Assembly: GCA_030035585.1 (NCBI GenBank) | Contig: CM057465.1 | Coordinates: 6,857,001 to 6,921,000, forward strand | Source of the DNA: Dugong dugon | Taxonomy: Eukaryota; Chordata; Mammalia; Sirenia; Dugongidae | DNA: 64,000 bases | Reading direction: 5' to 3' | Shown: positions 20,383-31,002 of the stretch, one piece after another | Position numbering within the stretch: the first letter of the stretch is position 1 | Layout of the letters: each line of letters opens with the position of its first letter | Translations under genes and position numbers: made by a program | The notes under the pieces: model-generated | What the model saw: the letters and a program-made list of their open reading frames with translations, nothing else | What the model was told of the DNA's origin: nothing | Databases searched by the model: none

Positions 20383-21340
20383 CTACAGAACTCCCATTAG
20401 TATTTTTTGTAGGGCCAGTTGGGTGGATATAAACTCTCTAAGCTTCTGTTTGTCTGGGAATGTTTTAATTTCATCCTCATTATAGAAGGAAAGTTGCACT
20501 GGGTATAGTATTCTTGGCTGACAATTTTTTTCTTTCAGTGCTTTAAATATATCATTCAATTGCCTTCTGGCCTCCAATGCTTCTGGAAAAAAATAGGCAT
20601 TTAATCTTGTTGGGGATCCTTTGTATGTGACTATTTGCTTCTCTCACTCTTTTCAGGATTCTCTCTTTATCTTTAAATTTTGAGAGCCTAACTATGATGT
20701 GGAGCCCTGGTGGCACAGTGGTTAAGAGCTCAGCTGCTAACCAAAAAGCTGGCAGTTTGAATCCACCAGCTGCTCCTTGGAAACCCTATGGGGCAAGTCT
20801 ACTCTGTCCTATAGGCTCAATACGAGTAGGAATCAACTTGAAAGCAATGGGTTTGGTTTTTTTAAACTATGATGTGTCTTGGTATAGATCTTTTGGGATT
20901 TATCTTGCCTGGGGTTCTTTGAGATTCTTGGATTTGTCGATTCATGTCCTTTGTTAGATTGGGGAAATTTCCTGTCATTATTTCTTCAAACATTCTTTCT
21001 GTCCCTTTCTCTTTCTCATCTCCTTCTGGGATTCCCATGATGCATATGTTAGGTCTCTTGTTGTTGTCCCATAATTCCATTAAACTCTGCTCAGCCTTCT
21101 TGAGCCTCTGTTCTTGTTGCTTTTCAGCATCTGTAATTTTAACTATCTTATCCTCTAATTTGCAGGCTCTTTCTTCTTCCTGACTCAATCTGTTGGTCAG
21201 TCCTTCTGTTGTGTTTCTTATTTCAGTTATTGTCCCTTTCAGCTGCAATATCTCTTTCTTTAAATCCTCATTTTGTTCTTGCATTGTTGTCCTTACTTCT
21301 TTTAGCTCTTTGTCTGTTTTCCCTTAGTTCTTTAATTATG
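20383..21340 (-). pseudogene. L1 ORF1p, broken and interrupted by a SINE
   Basis: The minus strand at 20862-21284 encodes a coiled-coil-like Lys/Glu-rich stretch (EERACKLEDKIVKITDAEKQ), then the RRM-like part (NICIMGIPEGDE...TERMFEEIM). 20383-20577 encodes the C-terminal domain (EARRQLNDIFKALKEKNC, then FPDKQKLREFIS). ORF1p is the RNA-binding chaperone of L1. A sense SINE at 20702-20864 splits it between the two parts, so it is not functional. Confidence 0.9.
20702..20864 (+). mobile_element. Afrotherian SINE, short subtype, in L1 ORF1, perfect TSD
   Basis: GGAGCCCTGGTGGCACAGTGG to AAGCAATGGGTTTGG plus a T-run. AACTATGATGTG occurs at 20690-20701 and again at 20865-20876, a perfect 12-bp target-site duplication. 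It lacks the central block, as at 17568, 40228 and 40480. Confidence 0.95.
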
Positions 21341-21989
21341 TTTCATGTTGCATTATATTCTCTATTTTTTTTTTTTTTCGTTATTTGTGCTTTCACTCCC
21401 TTTGTCATGTTCCTTTGGATGGACCATTGTTTCTCTGTTCTTTGTATGTCTCGTGATTTTTTTTGTTGAGGCGTTGGAACTTTCTCAGTTTTCCTCATTA
21501 TTTGGTGTTTTTCCTGCATTACTTTCTGCTAGAAACTCTTATGTCGGCAGAGCCTTTAACCTTTGCCTACCATTTCATCATCTCCCTCTCTGTGATAGCT
21601 CCTTCTTGATCCCTGGTTTAATTGGTATTTGAAAGTTCAGGTCTCTTTTTTCAAATTTTAGTCTCTCTTAAACACACAAGAGAACACACTGTGGTCAGTC
21701 TGTATACTAGTGGGCACAGCCATTCAGGAGAGATATTATGTACTAATCAATCTGTCCACCAGAGGACACAGTCCCCTCTCTGGTTATTACTCCCTTCCCT
21801 TCTCTGTTTCTGCAGTCACATCTTTTGTCAGAAAACCCACACCCAGTGAGCCCCCTTCAGGGCTGGGTGTTGCCCTTCAGTTTTGCCCGAGGTTTCCTTC
21901 CTTGTTCTGTGGGGGCTTCTTATATCTGAGCTGGTATTCAGGGGGAAGCACAGGCAGACTTTCTCTGTTTCAGGAGGAGGAGGGGCTGC

Positions 21990-22540
21990 CACTTCCCAGA
22001 AGGACCTCTGACAGATCTATCTTGTTGGTTTCAGAGCCCCAGTGGCCTTGTGGTGGTTGGAGGAGCAGTCTCCCCTTAGGTGACCTGTCTCCTGACTCCA
22101 CTATAGTGAACCTTCTTTAAGAGCCCATATCAGTCCAGCAACTGACAGTTACTGGATGGGGTAGGGGTAGTCACACTCCGAAAGGACTCCCATGGAAGTT
22201 TGTCTTGTTGCTATGAGAGCCCCCACTGGAGTATGTTGGCTCCACTAAAGATGACTGCTTCTTAGCACACAGCAGCCTCAGCACTGACTGAAAGGGGGAG
22301 CAGACAGACCAGAACTGACTTCCTGGGCAGTCTCTCCTGTTGGTTTTAGAGGCCTGAGCTTTGGGGTACAAACGGGGGCAGGTAGAGTGTTGACTGTGAG
22401 AGCAGACTCCACTGCACAGGCCATCTGTAGCAGTTTACAGTAGGCTTGAAACCGACAGTATCTGGGTGGGGGAGCTGCTGGCACACTCCAAATGGACCCT
22501 TGGGGAGATCTGCCTTGTTGATTTTAGGGCATAAACTTGG
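21990..22540 (-). repeat. Degenerate tandem units in the L1 5' UTR
   Basis: A motif CTTGTTGGT/CTTGTTGCT/CCTGTTGGT/CTTGTTGAT recurs at about 22021, 22204, 22335 and 22514. Similar upstream sequence precedes it, for example CACACTCCGAAAGGACTCC (about 22172) and CACACTCCAAATGGACCC (about 22483). Spacings are about 183, 131 and 179 bp. This looks like decayed promoter monomers of the kind seen in rodent L1 5' UTRs. Confidence 0.6.
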
Positions 22541-22904
22541 GATTCTGTCTCTTTGTACAGGCAGGGCTGTGGTGGTTAGGGAAGTAGGCTCTTTTTCTGG
22601 GGCCACTACCCCAGTTCACAGCAGCTGGCAACCTGTGTGGCTGGGGGAGGGGCAGGGATGGTGGGAGAAGCGATTTTCCTACTGTATGCGACTCATTGTT
22701 GATTTTTGTCTGTCTGCAGTTCCCTGCTGCTTTCCTCTGCTCCCCGATTCAGAGTCCCTCAAAGCCGAGCACTGTTTCCTTGTTGTATTTGTGGGAGTGG
22801 GTCAGAATGATGGTTTGTTTATGCTAACATTTTCCCAGAATTCTCAGTGTAATGCTTTTGAGTTGCATTCGTGTTTTTGTGTGCAACTGGAGTTAATTTA
22901 TTTT

Positions 22905-23380
22905 AATTTCTGAGAAGTATTCCATTTTATGTATGTACCATCTTTTTATTATTCATTTGCCTGTTGATGGATATTTGGGTTATTTTCAGTTTTGAGCTAT
23001 TATGAGTGAAGCTGCTATAAACATTCTTGTATGAATCTTTGTATGGATAAATTTTTTTCATTTCTTTTGGGTAAATACATAGTTGTGAAATTCCTAGGTT
23101 GTATGGTAGGTGTATGTTTAACTTTCTAAGAAACTACGAAACCATTTTCCAAAGTTATTTTACCATTTTACACTGCCACCCACGAGTATGAGTGACCCAG
23201 TTCCACTGGTATCATGGTTTTAAAAGATGTTAGCCATTCTAATGTGTGTAGAGGTATCTCCTTTGTGCTTTTAATTTGCATTTCCCTGATGACTAATGAT
23301 GTTGAGAATCTTTTCATGTGCTTTTTCATGTATGTTCTCTTGTGATGTTATGAGCTCTTTCTTGTTCTTGTTGGTTGGAT
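22905..23380 (-). mobile_element. Old L1M ORF2 end/3' region, antisense
   Basis: TATTCCATTTTATGTATGTACC, TTGCCTGTTGATGGATATTTGG, ATTTGCATTTCCCTGATGAC and GAATCTTTTCATGTGC are the conserved antisense L1 ORF2 C-terminal/3' block. It is more diverged than the L1 to its left, so it is probably a separate older insertion. Confidence 0.75.
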
Positions 23381-23389
23381 ACTGTCTTC

Positions 23390-24447
23390 AGCTGGGTTCT
23401 CTAGAGAAGCAAAACCAGTAAAGCATATAAACATATATAGAGAGAAAGATTTATATCAACGAATTGGCTCACATGGTTGTAGAGGCTGGAACATCCCAAG
23501 TCTGTAGGTCAGTGTCTTAGTCATCTAGTGCTGTTTGTTCTAACAGAAATACCACAAGTGGATGGCTTTAACAAAGAGAAATTTATTTCTTCGGAGTAAA
23601 GTAGGCTAAAAGTCCAAATTCAGGGCGTCAGCTCCAGGGGAAGGCTTTCTCTCTCTGTCGGTCTTCTCATCAATGTTCCCCCAAACTAGGAACTTCTCCG
23701 TGCAGGGACCCTGGGTCCAAAGGACACGCTGTGCTCCTGGCTCTGCTTTCTTGGTGGTATGAGGTCCCTGATTCTCCACTTGCTTCCCTTTCCTTTTATC
23801 TCTTAAAAGAGATAAAAGGTGGTGCAGGCCACACCCCAGGGAAACTCCCTTTACGTTGGATCACGTATGTGACCTGGGTTAGGGTGGCGTCACAATCCCA
23901 CCCTAATCCTCTTTAATGTAAAATTACAATCACAAAATGGAGGATAACCACATAACACTGGGAATCATAGTCTAGCCAAATTGATACAGACACTTTTTTG
24001 GGGGACACAGATCAATCCATGCCAGTCAGGATAGAGGCTTCTCCTGATTCACGTAGCTGCAGGGGCTGGCGAACCCAAAATCAGCAGGTCAGAGAGCAGG
24101 GCTCTTGCTCATAGGCTGCGAAGACAAATGAATCCCAAGATTGATGGGCAAGGAGGCAGCCAAGCTGTTAGCTCAAGTTCCAAGAACTGGAGGTCAGATG
24201 AACAGCAGCCAGCTACAGGATCCAGTGCAAGTAAAAAGCCCCCTAGCCTTGACAGAATGTCCTCTTATATTCAGTGCAACTTATATTCAAGGAAACTCCC
24301 TTTCAACTGACTGGCTACTCACAGCAGATCCCATCATGGGGGTGATGTGTATCAGATCTCAGCAAGAAAATGATCATAACGTTATACGACTGCCAAAACA
24401 CTGAGAATCATGGCCCAGCCTAGCTGACACACCATCTTAACCATCAC
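23390..24447 (-). mobile_element. LTR-like repeat Y, antisense, split by another LTR
   Basis: The left part (23390-23512) starts GGGTTCTCTAGAGAAGC and the right part (24025-24447) runs from AGGCTTCTCCTGATTCACG to TTAACCATCAC. The halves join into one copy similar to 6845-7398 when the nested LTR is discounted. Confidence 0.75.
23513..24024 (-). mobile_element. Solo LTR (MaLR/ERVL-like), 512 bp, perfect 5-bp TSD
   Basis: Begins TGTCTTAGTCATC, ends CAATCCATGCCA, with GTCAG immediately before (23508-23512) and after (24025-24029). TG...CA termini with a 5-bp duplication are typical of ERV integration. A solo LTR implies loss of the internal region by recombination. A short palindrome, TCTCTTAAAAGAGA, lies near 23800. 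It is closely similar to 31410-31926. Confidence 0.85.
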
Positions 24448-24497
24448 TTCCTTAAACTCACTTGATAGGGGTCAGAAAAAATATTTTTCCTTGTTTA

Positions 24498-24880
24498 GTT
24501 GTTGTTAGTTGCCATTGTGTTGGCTCCAACTCATGGTGACCCAAAGTACAACAGAATGAAACGATGTCTTCACAACTGTTGGTATGCTTGAGTCCATTGT
24601 TGTGGCCACTTCGTATTTTAAGTGCCTTCTAACCTAGGTGGTTCACCTTCCAGTACTATATCAGAAAATGTTCTGTTATGATCCGTAGGGTTTTCATTGG
24701 CTAATATTTTGGAGGTAGATCACCAGGCCTTTCTTCCTGGTCTGTCTTAGTCTGTAAGTTCTGCTGAAACCTGTCCACCATGGGTGACCCCACTGGTATT
24801 TGAAATTCTGGTGGCATAGCTTCCAGCATCACAGCATCACATAAGCCACCACAGTATGACAAACTGACAGATGGGTGGTG
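24498..24880 (-). mobile_element. Short RTE derivative (5' UTR joined to 3' tail), antisense
   Basis: The left end is the RTE 3' tail (GTTGTTAGTTGCCATTGTG) and the right end is the RTE 5' terminus (AAACTGACAGATGGG). Between them lies 5'-UTR sequence (TTCATTGGCTAATATTTTGG, TCTTAGTCTGTAAGTTCTGC) and no polymerase sequence. It has the structure of a non-autonomous internally deleted RTE. Confidence 0.8.
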
Positions 24881-26252
24881 GAATTGTTGTTTAAAAAATT
24901 TAAAGGTAGGGAAGTGTTTTCATGTCATTGCACCCTGCTACCCCCAGCACAGGCCTGGTAGGTTCTTAATGCTGTGGAATTGAGTGGAAGGGTTTTAGCC
25001 CTGTGGGAAAATTCCTCCCACAACAGGAGGGTGACATCACACCACCCCAAAGGACAGACCAGAGCCCCCTGTCAGCACTCCCTGTCATTAGGACGAAGGA
25101 ATCAACTCTTCTCTTAGACAAATAAGAAGAATCTTGCTTTCTGAGGTGAACAAGTAAACTAATGAAAGACATCCTGACCTCTCCACCCTTCAGGAAAGAT
25201 CTGGGAAGAGAAGAATAAGGTATTTGGAAGATAAATGATGTGTAAAGATCTGAAAGGAAATATGGGATATTTGACTTCTTAGGGTCACGGAATCTAGTAA
25301 GTATTGATTATATTAACATATGACAGTCCTGTGATGATGTTTGCTGGACACAAATTGAATTTTATGATTAATTTTTACAAACATTTTTAATGGAGCCAAT
25401 GCAGTTACAGTCAAACTTCTCCCATCCAGCATCATGAGAAATTGCTGGATTTTCCACCAATGAATTTTCAAGATAGCTGAAGGATTCTTGTGAGCTGAAA
25501 CCTTGTTTCATTTTAACTCTTTAGATGGAAACCTTTCTAAAGCACATGGCACACTTGCCTTCATTTGTAAACAAAGGGTCATGGGTACTATTCCTGTTCT
25601 TCTTGATGATTCCAGGTCATTGCCATGAAGTCCTAGTTGAGACCCCCCCCTGGGAAGGGGTTTGTTGAAGTCTGTGGCTCCAGCTGTGTTGATCCCAGTC
25701 AGCCATAAAGTGAGATTCCCAAGGATTTGAAAAAGTAAATAAATAGGTCACCATTTTCCTTTGTTGTCGTTAAAAAATCATAGAACATTAAAATGAGAAA
25801 GAACCTTAGAAATAAATCTAGTCTAACATCTTCCCATAGTTTGATATGGGATGAGTGCTGAAGCTGGGGTGTCTTCACCATTCTCCTCGCCTCCTCTGAC
25901 CACTGTGACGAGCTGACCTTGGGCAGTCCCTCCTTATAATACCCTGTGATGGGTATTCCTTGTTACTCCTCCAACCCACTTTCCATCCGTCTCCTTCTCT
26001 GTGCCCTTGGAGGCTGATCCCTGTAGACTGCATCAAACCTTTTTCCTTTCAGCTTCTACGTTGGTTTGGCCAATAGAGGACACTGACAGGAGATTGGAGA
26101 GCAGGCGGGGAGAGAGAGTTCTGTGTGTTGATTCTCTGCTCTATCCCTGTTAGAATTGCTGGATAAAATATAGGACACACTGTTAAATTTGAATTTTTGA
26201 TAAACAACAAATAATTTTTAGTATAACCATGTCCCATGCAATATTTGGGACA
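24881..26252. other. Single-copy sequence, mostly unrecognised
   Basis: A possible mammal-wide repeat lies near 25795-25840 (AGAACCTTAGAAATAAATC type). An 8-C run occurs near 25644. No exon or RNA gene is supported. Confidence 0.35.
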
Positions 26253-26295
26253 TACAGTTGATTCTCATTATTCGTGGCAGTTATATTCTATAAAG

Positions 26296-28606
26296 ACCAA
26301 TGACCTATTCATTAGAATACCTTTTTACAACAATAAAAATGGCAACTACACAAGTGGATCTAGCCAGATGGAATACACAGGAATCAAATAGACTACATCT
26401 GCATAAAGAGATGATGGAGAGGCTCAATATTATCAATCAGAACAAGGCCAGGGGCCAACTGTGGAACAGATCATCAATTGCCCACATGCAAGTTCCAGTT
26501 GAAGCTGAAGAAAATTAAAACCAGTACACAAGAGCCAAAGTACAACCTTAAGCATATCCCAACTGAATCTGGAGGTCATCTCAAGAATAGATTTGACGCA
26601 TTGAACACTAATGACTGAAGACCAGATGAGTTGTGGAATGGCATCAAGGACATCATACATGAAGCAAGAGGTCATTAAAAAGACAGGAAAGAAAGAAAAG
26701 ACCAAAATGGATGTCAGAAGAAACTCTAAAACTTGCTCTTGAACATAGAGTAGCTAAAGTGAATGGAAGAAATGATGAAGTAAAAGAGCTGAACAGAAGA
26801 TTTCAAAGGGTAGCTTGAGATGACAAAGTAAAGCATTGTAATGAAATGTGTAAAGATGTTGGAGCTAGAAAATCAAAAGGGAAAAACATGCTTGGCATTT
26901 CTAAAGCTGAAAGAACTGAAGAAGGTGTTCAGGCCTCAAGTTACATTGCAATATTGAAGGCTTCTATGTGCAAAATGTTGAGCAACGCAGAAAGCATCAA
27001 AAGAAGATGGAAAGAATACACAGAGTCATGGTACGAAAAAGAATTGGTCAACGTTCAGCCATTTCAGGGGGTAGCATATGATCAAGAACCTATGGTATTG
27101 AAGGAAGAGGTCCAAGCTGCACTGAAGGCATTGGCAAAAAACAAGGCTCCAGGAATCAATGGAATACCAACTGAGATGTTTCAACAAACAGATGCAGCAC
27201 TGGAGATGCTCACTCATCTATGCCAAGAAATTTGGAGGACAGCTACCTGGCTAACTGACTGGAAGAGATCTATGTTCGTGCCCATTCCAAATAAAAGTGA
27301 TCCAACCGAATGCGGAAATTATTGAAAGATATCATTAATATCACACACAAGTGAAATTTTGCTGGAGGTAATTCAGAAACAGTTGCAGCAGTACATTGAC
27401 ATGGAACGGCTAGAAAGTCAAGACAGATTCAGAAGAGGATGTGGAAGGAGGCTATCATGGCTGATGTCAGATGGATCTTAGCTGAAAGCAGGGACTACCA
27501 GAAAGATGTTTACCTGTGTTCTATTGACTGTGCAAAGGCATTCGACTGTGTGGATCATAACAAATTACGGATAACATTGTAAAGAATGGAAATTCCAGAA
27601 CACTTGATTGTGCTCGTGTGAACCTGTCCATAGACCAAGAGGCAGTTGTTTGAACAGAACAAGGGGATACCACGTGGTTTAAAATCAGGAAGGATGTGTG
27701 TCAGGGTTGTATCTTTTCACCATACTTATTCAATCTGTGTGCTGAACAAATAATCCAAGAAGCTGGACTTTATGAAGAAGAACGGGGCATCAGGCTTGGA
27801 GGAAGACTCATTAACAACCTGTGTTATGCACATGACACAACCTTGCTTGCTGAAAGTGAAGAGGACTTGAAGCACTTACTGATGAAGATCAAAGACTACA
27901 GCCTTCAGTATAGATTATACCTCAACATAAAGAAAACAAAAGTCCTCACAACTGGACCAATAAGCAACATCATGATCAATGGTGAAAACACTGAAATTGT
28001 CAAGGATTTCATTTTACTTGAATACGCAATCAACACCCATGGAAGCAGAAGTCAAGAAATCAAACAACTTATTGCATTGGGTAAATCTGCTGCAAAAGAT
28101 CTCTTTAAAGTGTTAAAAAGCAAAGATGTCACTTTGAGGACTAACGTGTGCCTGACCCAGGCTATGGTATTTTCAATCGCCTCATATGTGTGCAAAAGCT
28201 GAACAATGAATAAGGAAGACTGAAGAAAAATTGATGCCTTTGAATTATGGTGTTGGCAAAGAATTTCAAATATACCATGGACTGCCAGAAGAATGAACAA
28301 ATCTGTCTTGGAAGAAGTACAGCCAGAATGGTCCTTAGAAGCAAGGATGGTGAGACTTCGTCTCACACACTTTGGACATGTTATCAAGAGGGATGAGTCC
28401 CTGGAGGACATCATGTTTGGTAAAGTAGAGGGTCAGCGAAAAAGAGGAAGGCCCTCAATGAGATCAATTGTCACAGTGGCTGCAATGATGAGCTCAAGCA
28501 TAGCAATGATTGTGAGGATGGTGCAGGACTGGGCAGTGTTTCGTTCTGTTGTACACAGGATTGCTCTGAGCTGGAATGGACTGGATGGCATCTAACAATA
28601 AAACAA
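26296..28606 (+). mobile_element. RTE LINE, 5'-truncated, sense, inserted in DNA transposon
   Basis: About 2.3 kb running from the late endonuclease region to the 3' end (CTGGATGGCATCTAACAAT). Flanks TATTCTATAAAG (26284-26295) and TATTCTTTAAAG (28607-28618) match at 11 of 12, a target-site duplication in the older transposon. Confidence 0.92.
26330..28595 (+). pseudogene. RTE endonuclease end and reverse transcriptase, broken
   Basis: 26846-27325 encodes the RT N-terminal part (ALKALAKNKAPGINGIPTEM, then WLTDWKRSMFVPIPNK). 27696-28202 encodes the catalytic part. There the YADD motif reads YAHD: codons 27825-27836, with His at 27831-27833 replacing an active-site Asp. 28293-28595 encodes the C-terminal region (SVLEEVQPEWSLEARM). 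Stops and frameshifts separate the segments. The enzyme would have copied RTE RNA at the nicked target. This copy cannot. Confidence 0.9.
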
Positions 28607-28890
28607 TATTCTTTAAAGGCACTGAGAACACTGAATTAGTGAACATAGACCTTTGATCCTAGGGGAAATACAAGATTAGGTTCCTGCAAGCCTCTGGTCA
28701 CAATATTTTTGTTAATCTATCAGTACGTAACCTTGTTTTATGTGTATTTCTGTCTAAAGACACCTTATTTAATAATACAGTTGATTCATTAACCTCAAGC
28801 TGTGGTCAACAGTACTATAACTCATTCTTCAACGAAGCTCACCTAACCTAACGCAAGCATTTTCTCTGTAAGCACATTTCAGCCGTAATG

Positions 28891-29300
28891 ACCTCCACAC
28901 CCAGAGGAGAGTGTCTTCCGTGAGGAGGTGCCAAGTGATGTTGGCAGGAGGGAGATCAGACGCCTCCCTGTGGAGCTCCAAGACACCCTCCATGTGTGAG
29001 GTGTTCTGTGCATGCTCTTGTCTGTGTCTGAGGAAACCAGGTAGCTCAAGGGCTCCGCAGAGCCATGGGCAGCCACTGAGGTGCAGTTTTAAAACAAATT
29101 AAAAGGAAATAGCCCATCAGCAATGACTAGCAGACTCAAAAGATAAATCTTCCATGTTTTGGTTTGATAAAGATGATTTTAATCAGCAGTCACAGATGTC
29201 TCTGGAACTGGACTTTAGTTTTATTGATTGCAGCTAAAAAAAAATCAGTGTATAGATTGTTACTGAAAGCATGCATTTCATGTATTTCTTCGATGGAGGT
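28891..29300. other. Single-copy sequence
   Basis: Nothing recognised. Moderately GC-rich before 29090, AT-rich after. Confidence 0.4.
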
Positions 29301-29309
29301 GTGTACGAG

Positions 29310-29915
29310 CATTTGCAAGCATATTTATGTTTGCGTGTCTGTGTGTATGTTTGTGTATGCACGTACATGTATGTTTTTGTGTATATATGTGTGTGTTTGT
29401 GTGCACACATGTGTATTTTTGTGTGTGTATGTGTGTGTTTGTGTAGTATGCTTGTGTATGTGCACACATATGTGTGTTTGTGTGTGTATATATGTGTCTG
29501 TAAGTTTGTGTGCATGCACGTGTGTTTTTGTGTGCATATATTTGTGTGCCAGAATGCTCCTTAGAAGCAAGGATGGTGAGACTACATCTCACATACTTTG
29601 AACATGTTATCAGGAGGGACCAGTCCCTGAGAAGGACGTCATGCTTGGTAAAGTGAAGGGTCAGCAAAAAAGAGGAAGACCCTCAATGAGGTGGACTGAC
29701 ACAGTGGCTGCAACAATGGGCTCAAGCATAACAACGATTGTGAGGATGGTGCAGGACCAGGCAGGGTTTAGTTCTGTCATACACAGGGTCGCTATGAGTC
29801 GGAACCGACTTGACGGCACCTAACAACAGCAACAAAAAAAGTTTGTGTGTGCACACGTGTGTGTTTGTGTACATGCTTGTGTGTATATGTGTGTACACAG
29901 CCGTGTGTATGTGGT
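29310..29915. repeat. Degenerate (GT)n-rich tract, split by RTE
   Basis: Long imperfect GT/GTAT/GCAC alternating sequence at about 29310-29549, resuming at about 29841-29915. Its open frames on both strands are low-complexity artefacts. Confidence 0.9.
29550..29840 (+). mobile_element. RTE 3' end, 5'-truncated, sense, inside GT tract
   Basis: AGAATGCTCCTTAGAAGCAAG to CGACTTGACGGCACCTAACA and an A-rich end. GTGTGC-type sequence flanks both sides, compatible with a target-site duplication but ambiguous in a GT repeat. Bases 29641-29823 encode the RTE C-terminus. Confidence 0.9.
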
Positions 29916-30384
29916 TGTCCACCAGAAACCAAAGAGGCTACTGTGTCAGTAGAGAGAAACAGTGAGGAAATCACTTCTTGGAGGGCTGTTTCCATCTGAT
30001 TTTGAGTGACAAGCTTTTGCTAACGTCCTTAGTCCTTCTGTGCACCTCATTTGCAAGGGCAGCCGATGAAAATATCAGCAGAACCAAGTCCCTCACGGAG
30101 CAGGGGGCCAAACGCTGCAGGCTTTGGACAAGCAAACGCTCACTGCACAAACCGGAGGCCCCGGCCCTCGGGAATCCTCGGGAAACCTCGGGAACCCGGG
30201 AGGGGAGAGTTCAAACAAATAGTTCACGTTGACACAAGAAATATAAACACAATTCCAACTACCAGACTTCTAATAGAGTCCTCTCTGCTTCCTAGTGTTG
30301 ACCTTTTCCCTTAGTTGTGGGGGAAAAGGTTTTGTCTCATTTATATAAATTTCAGGCAAAAGCAGGGAAGAAAGATTTGTAGGG
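29916..30384. other. Single-copy sequence with short CCTCGGGA direct repeats
   Basis: Near 30172-30205 the unit CTCGGGAA/CCTCGGGAA repeats about three to four times with small spacers. The stretch 30080-30210 is CpG-richer than its surroundings. No promoter or exon evidence was found. Confidence 0.4.
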
Positions 30385-30860
30385 GCAAGTTCAGCACTGT
30401 CCAATGGAAATGCAATGGAAGCCACATGGGTCATTTTAAATAGTCTAGTAGTCACATTTAGTCCCTGGGTGGTGCAGACGGTTAAATGTTTGGCTGCTAG
30501 CGGAAAGGTTGGTGGTTTGAGTCTACCCAGAGGCACCTTAGAAGAAAGGTCTGGCAATCTACTTCTGAAAATCCAGCCACTGAAAACCCCACGGAGCACA
30601 GCTCTACTCTGACACACCTGGGGTCTCCAGGAATGGGAATTGACTGTATGGCAACTGGTTTAGATTTTTTTTTTTTAGTAGTTGCATTAAACAAAGAGGG
30701 AAAAAACCAGGTGAAATTAATTTTAATCTTAAACTTATTTAACTCAGCATATACAAAATATTATCCATTCAACACATAATCCATGTGGACGTTATTAATG
30801 AGCTATTTCACATTTTTATTTCATGCTTGCTGAGTTCTGAAATACGGAGGTGACACAAGG
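30385..30860. mobile_element. hAT-Charlie-like DNA element, split by SINE
   Basis: GCACTGTCCAATGGAAATGC, AGTCTAGTAGTCACATT, then (after a SINE) AGGTGAAATTAATTTTAATC and AAAATATTATCCATTCAAC. I recognise the layout as a mammalian MER1-group (hAT-Charlie) non-autonomous element. The right end is missing. Confidence 0.55.
30459..30675 (+). mobile_element. Afrotherian SINE subtype B, sense, with TSD
   Basis: GTCCCTGGGTGGTGCAGACGG head, CTACCCAGAGGCACCTTAG middle, GTATGGCAACTGGTTTAG tail plus T-run. TAGTAGTCACATT (30446-30458) and TAGTAGTTGCATT (30676-30688) are a 13-bp duplication with two differences. Confidence 0.9.
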
Positions 30861-31002
30861 GGACCAAGGCATCTAGGAAATAAGCTGTAATTAAGGAGAA
30901 GGAGGAGTCCAGAAGTGACAATCCTTTTAAAAATGAACCTTCCACCCCTCGTGACTGGACCCCTCTCTCAGAGTCTGGGCCCACCTGTCCCTAGGGAGGC
31001 CT

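Larger units (their letters stand above)
13712..22900 (-). mobile_element. Long antisense L1, several insertions inside
   Basis: Reading right to left the element has a 5' UTR (about 22.9-21.35 kb), ORF1 (about 21.34-20.38 kb), ORF2 (ATG on the minus strand at 19874, end near 15.56 kb) and a 3' UTR to about 13712. It is interrupted by an RTE (13788-15390), a TA-flanked inverted-repeat element (16714-16940), two SINEs (17568-17721 and 20702-20864) and a 137-bp duplicated L1 segment (17836-17972). The 5' boundary is uncertain because old L1M sequence follows from about 22905. Confidence 0.85.
26253..28890 (+). mobile_element. Old Tigger-like DNA transposon, split by RTE
   Basis: 26253-26295 reads CAGTTGATTCTCATTATTCG and onward. 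28607-28890 continues with CACTGAATTAGTGAACATAG, CCTAGGGGAAATACAAG and TTTAAAGACACC-type sequence. I know this as a mammalian DNA transposon of the Tigger group. TA precedes the left end at 26251-26252. The right end is unclear. Confidence 0.65.

Noticed and set aside
29164-29601. Open frames rich in Val/Cys/Tyr (plus) and His/Thr (minus)
   Set aside because: Translation of a degenerate GT repeat that also runs into RTE sequence.
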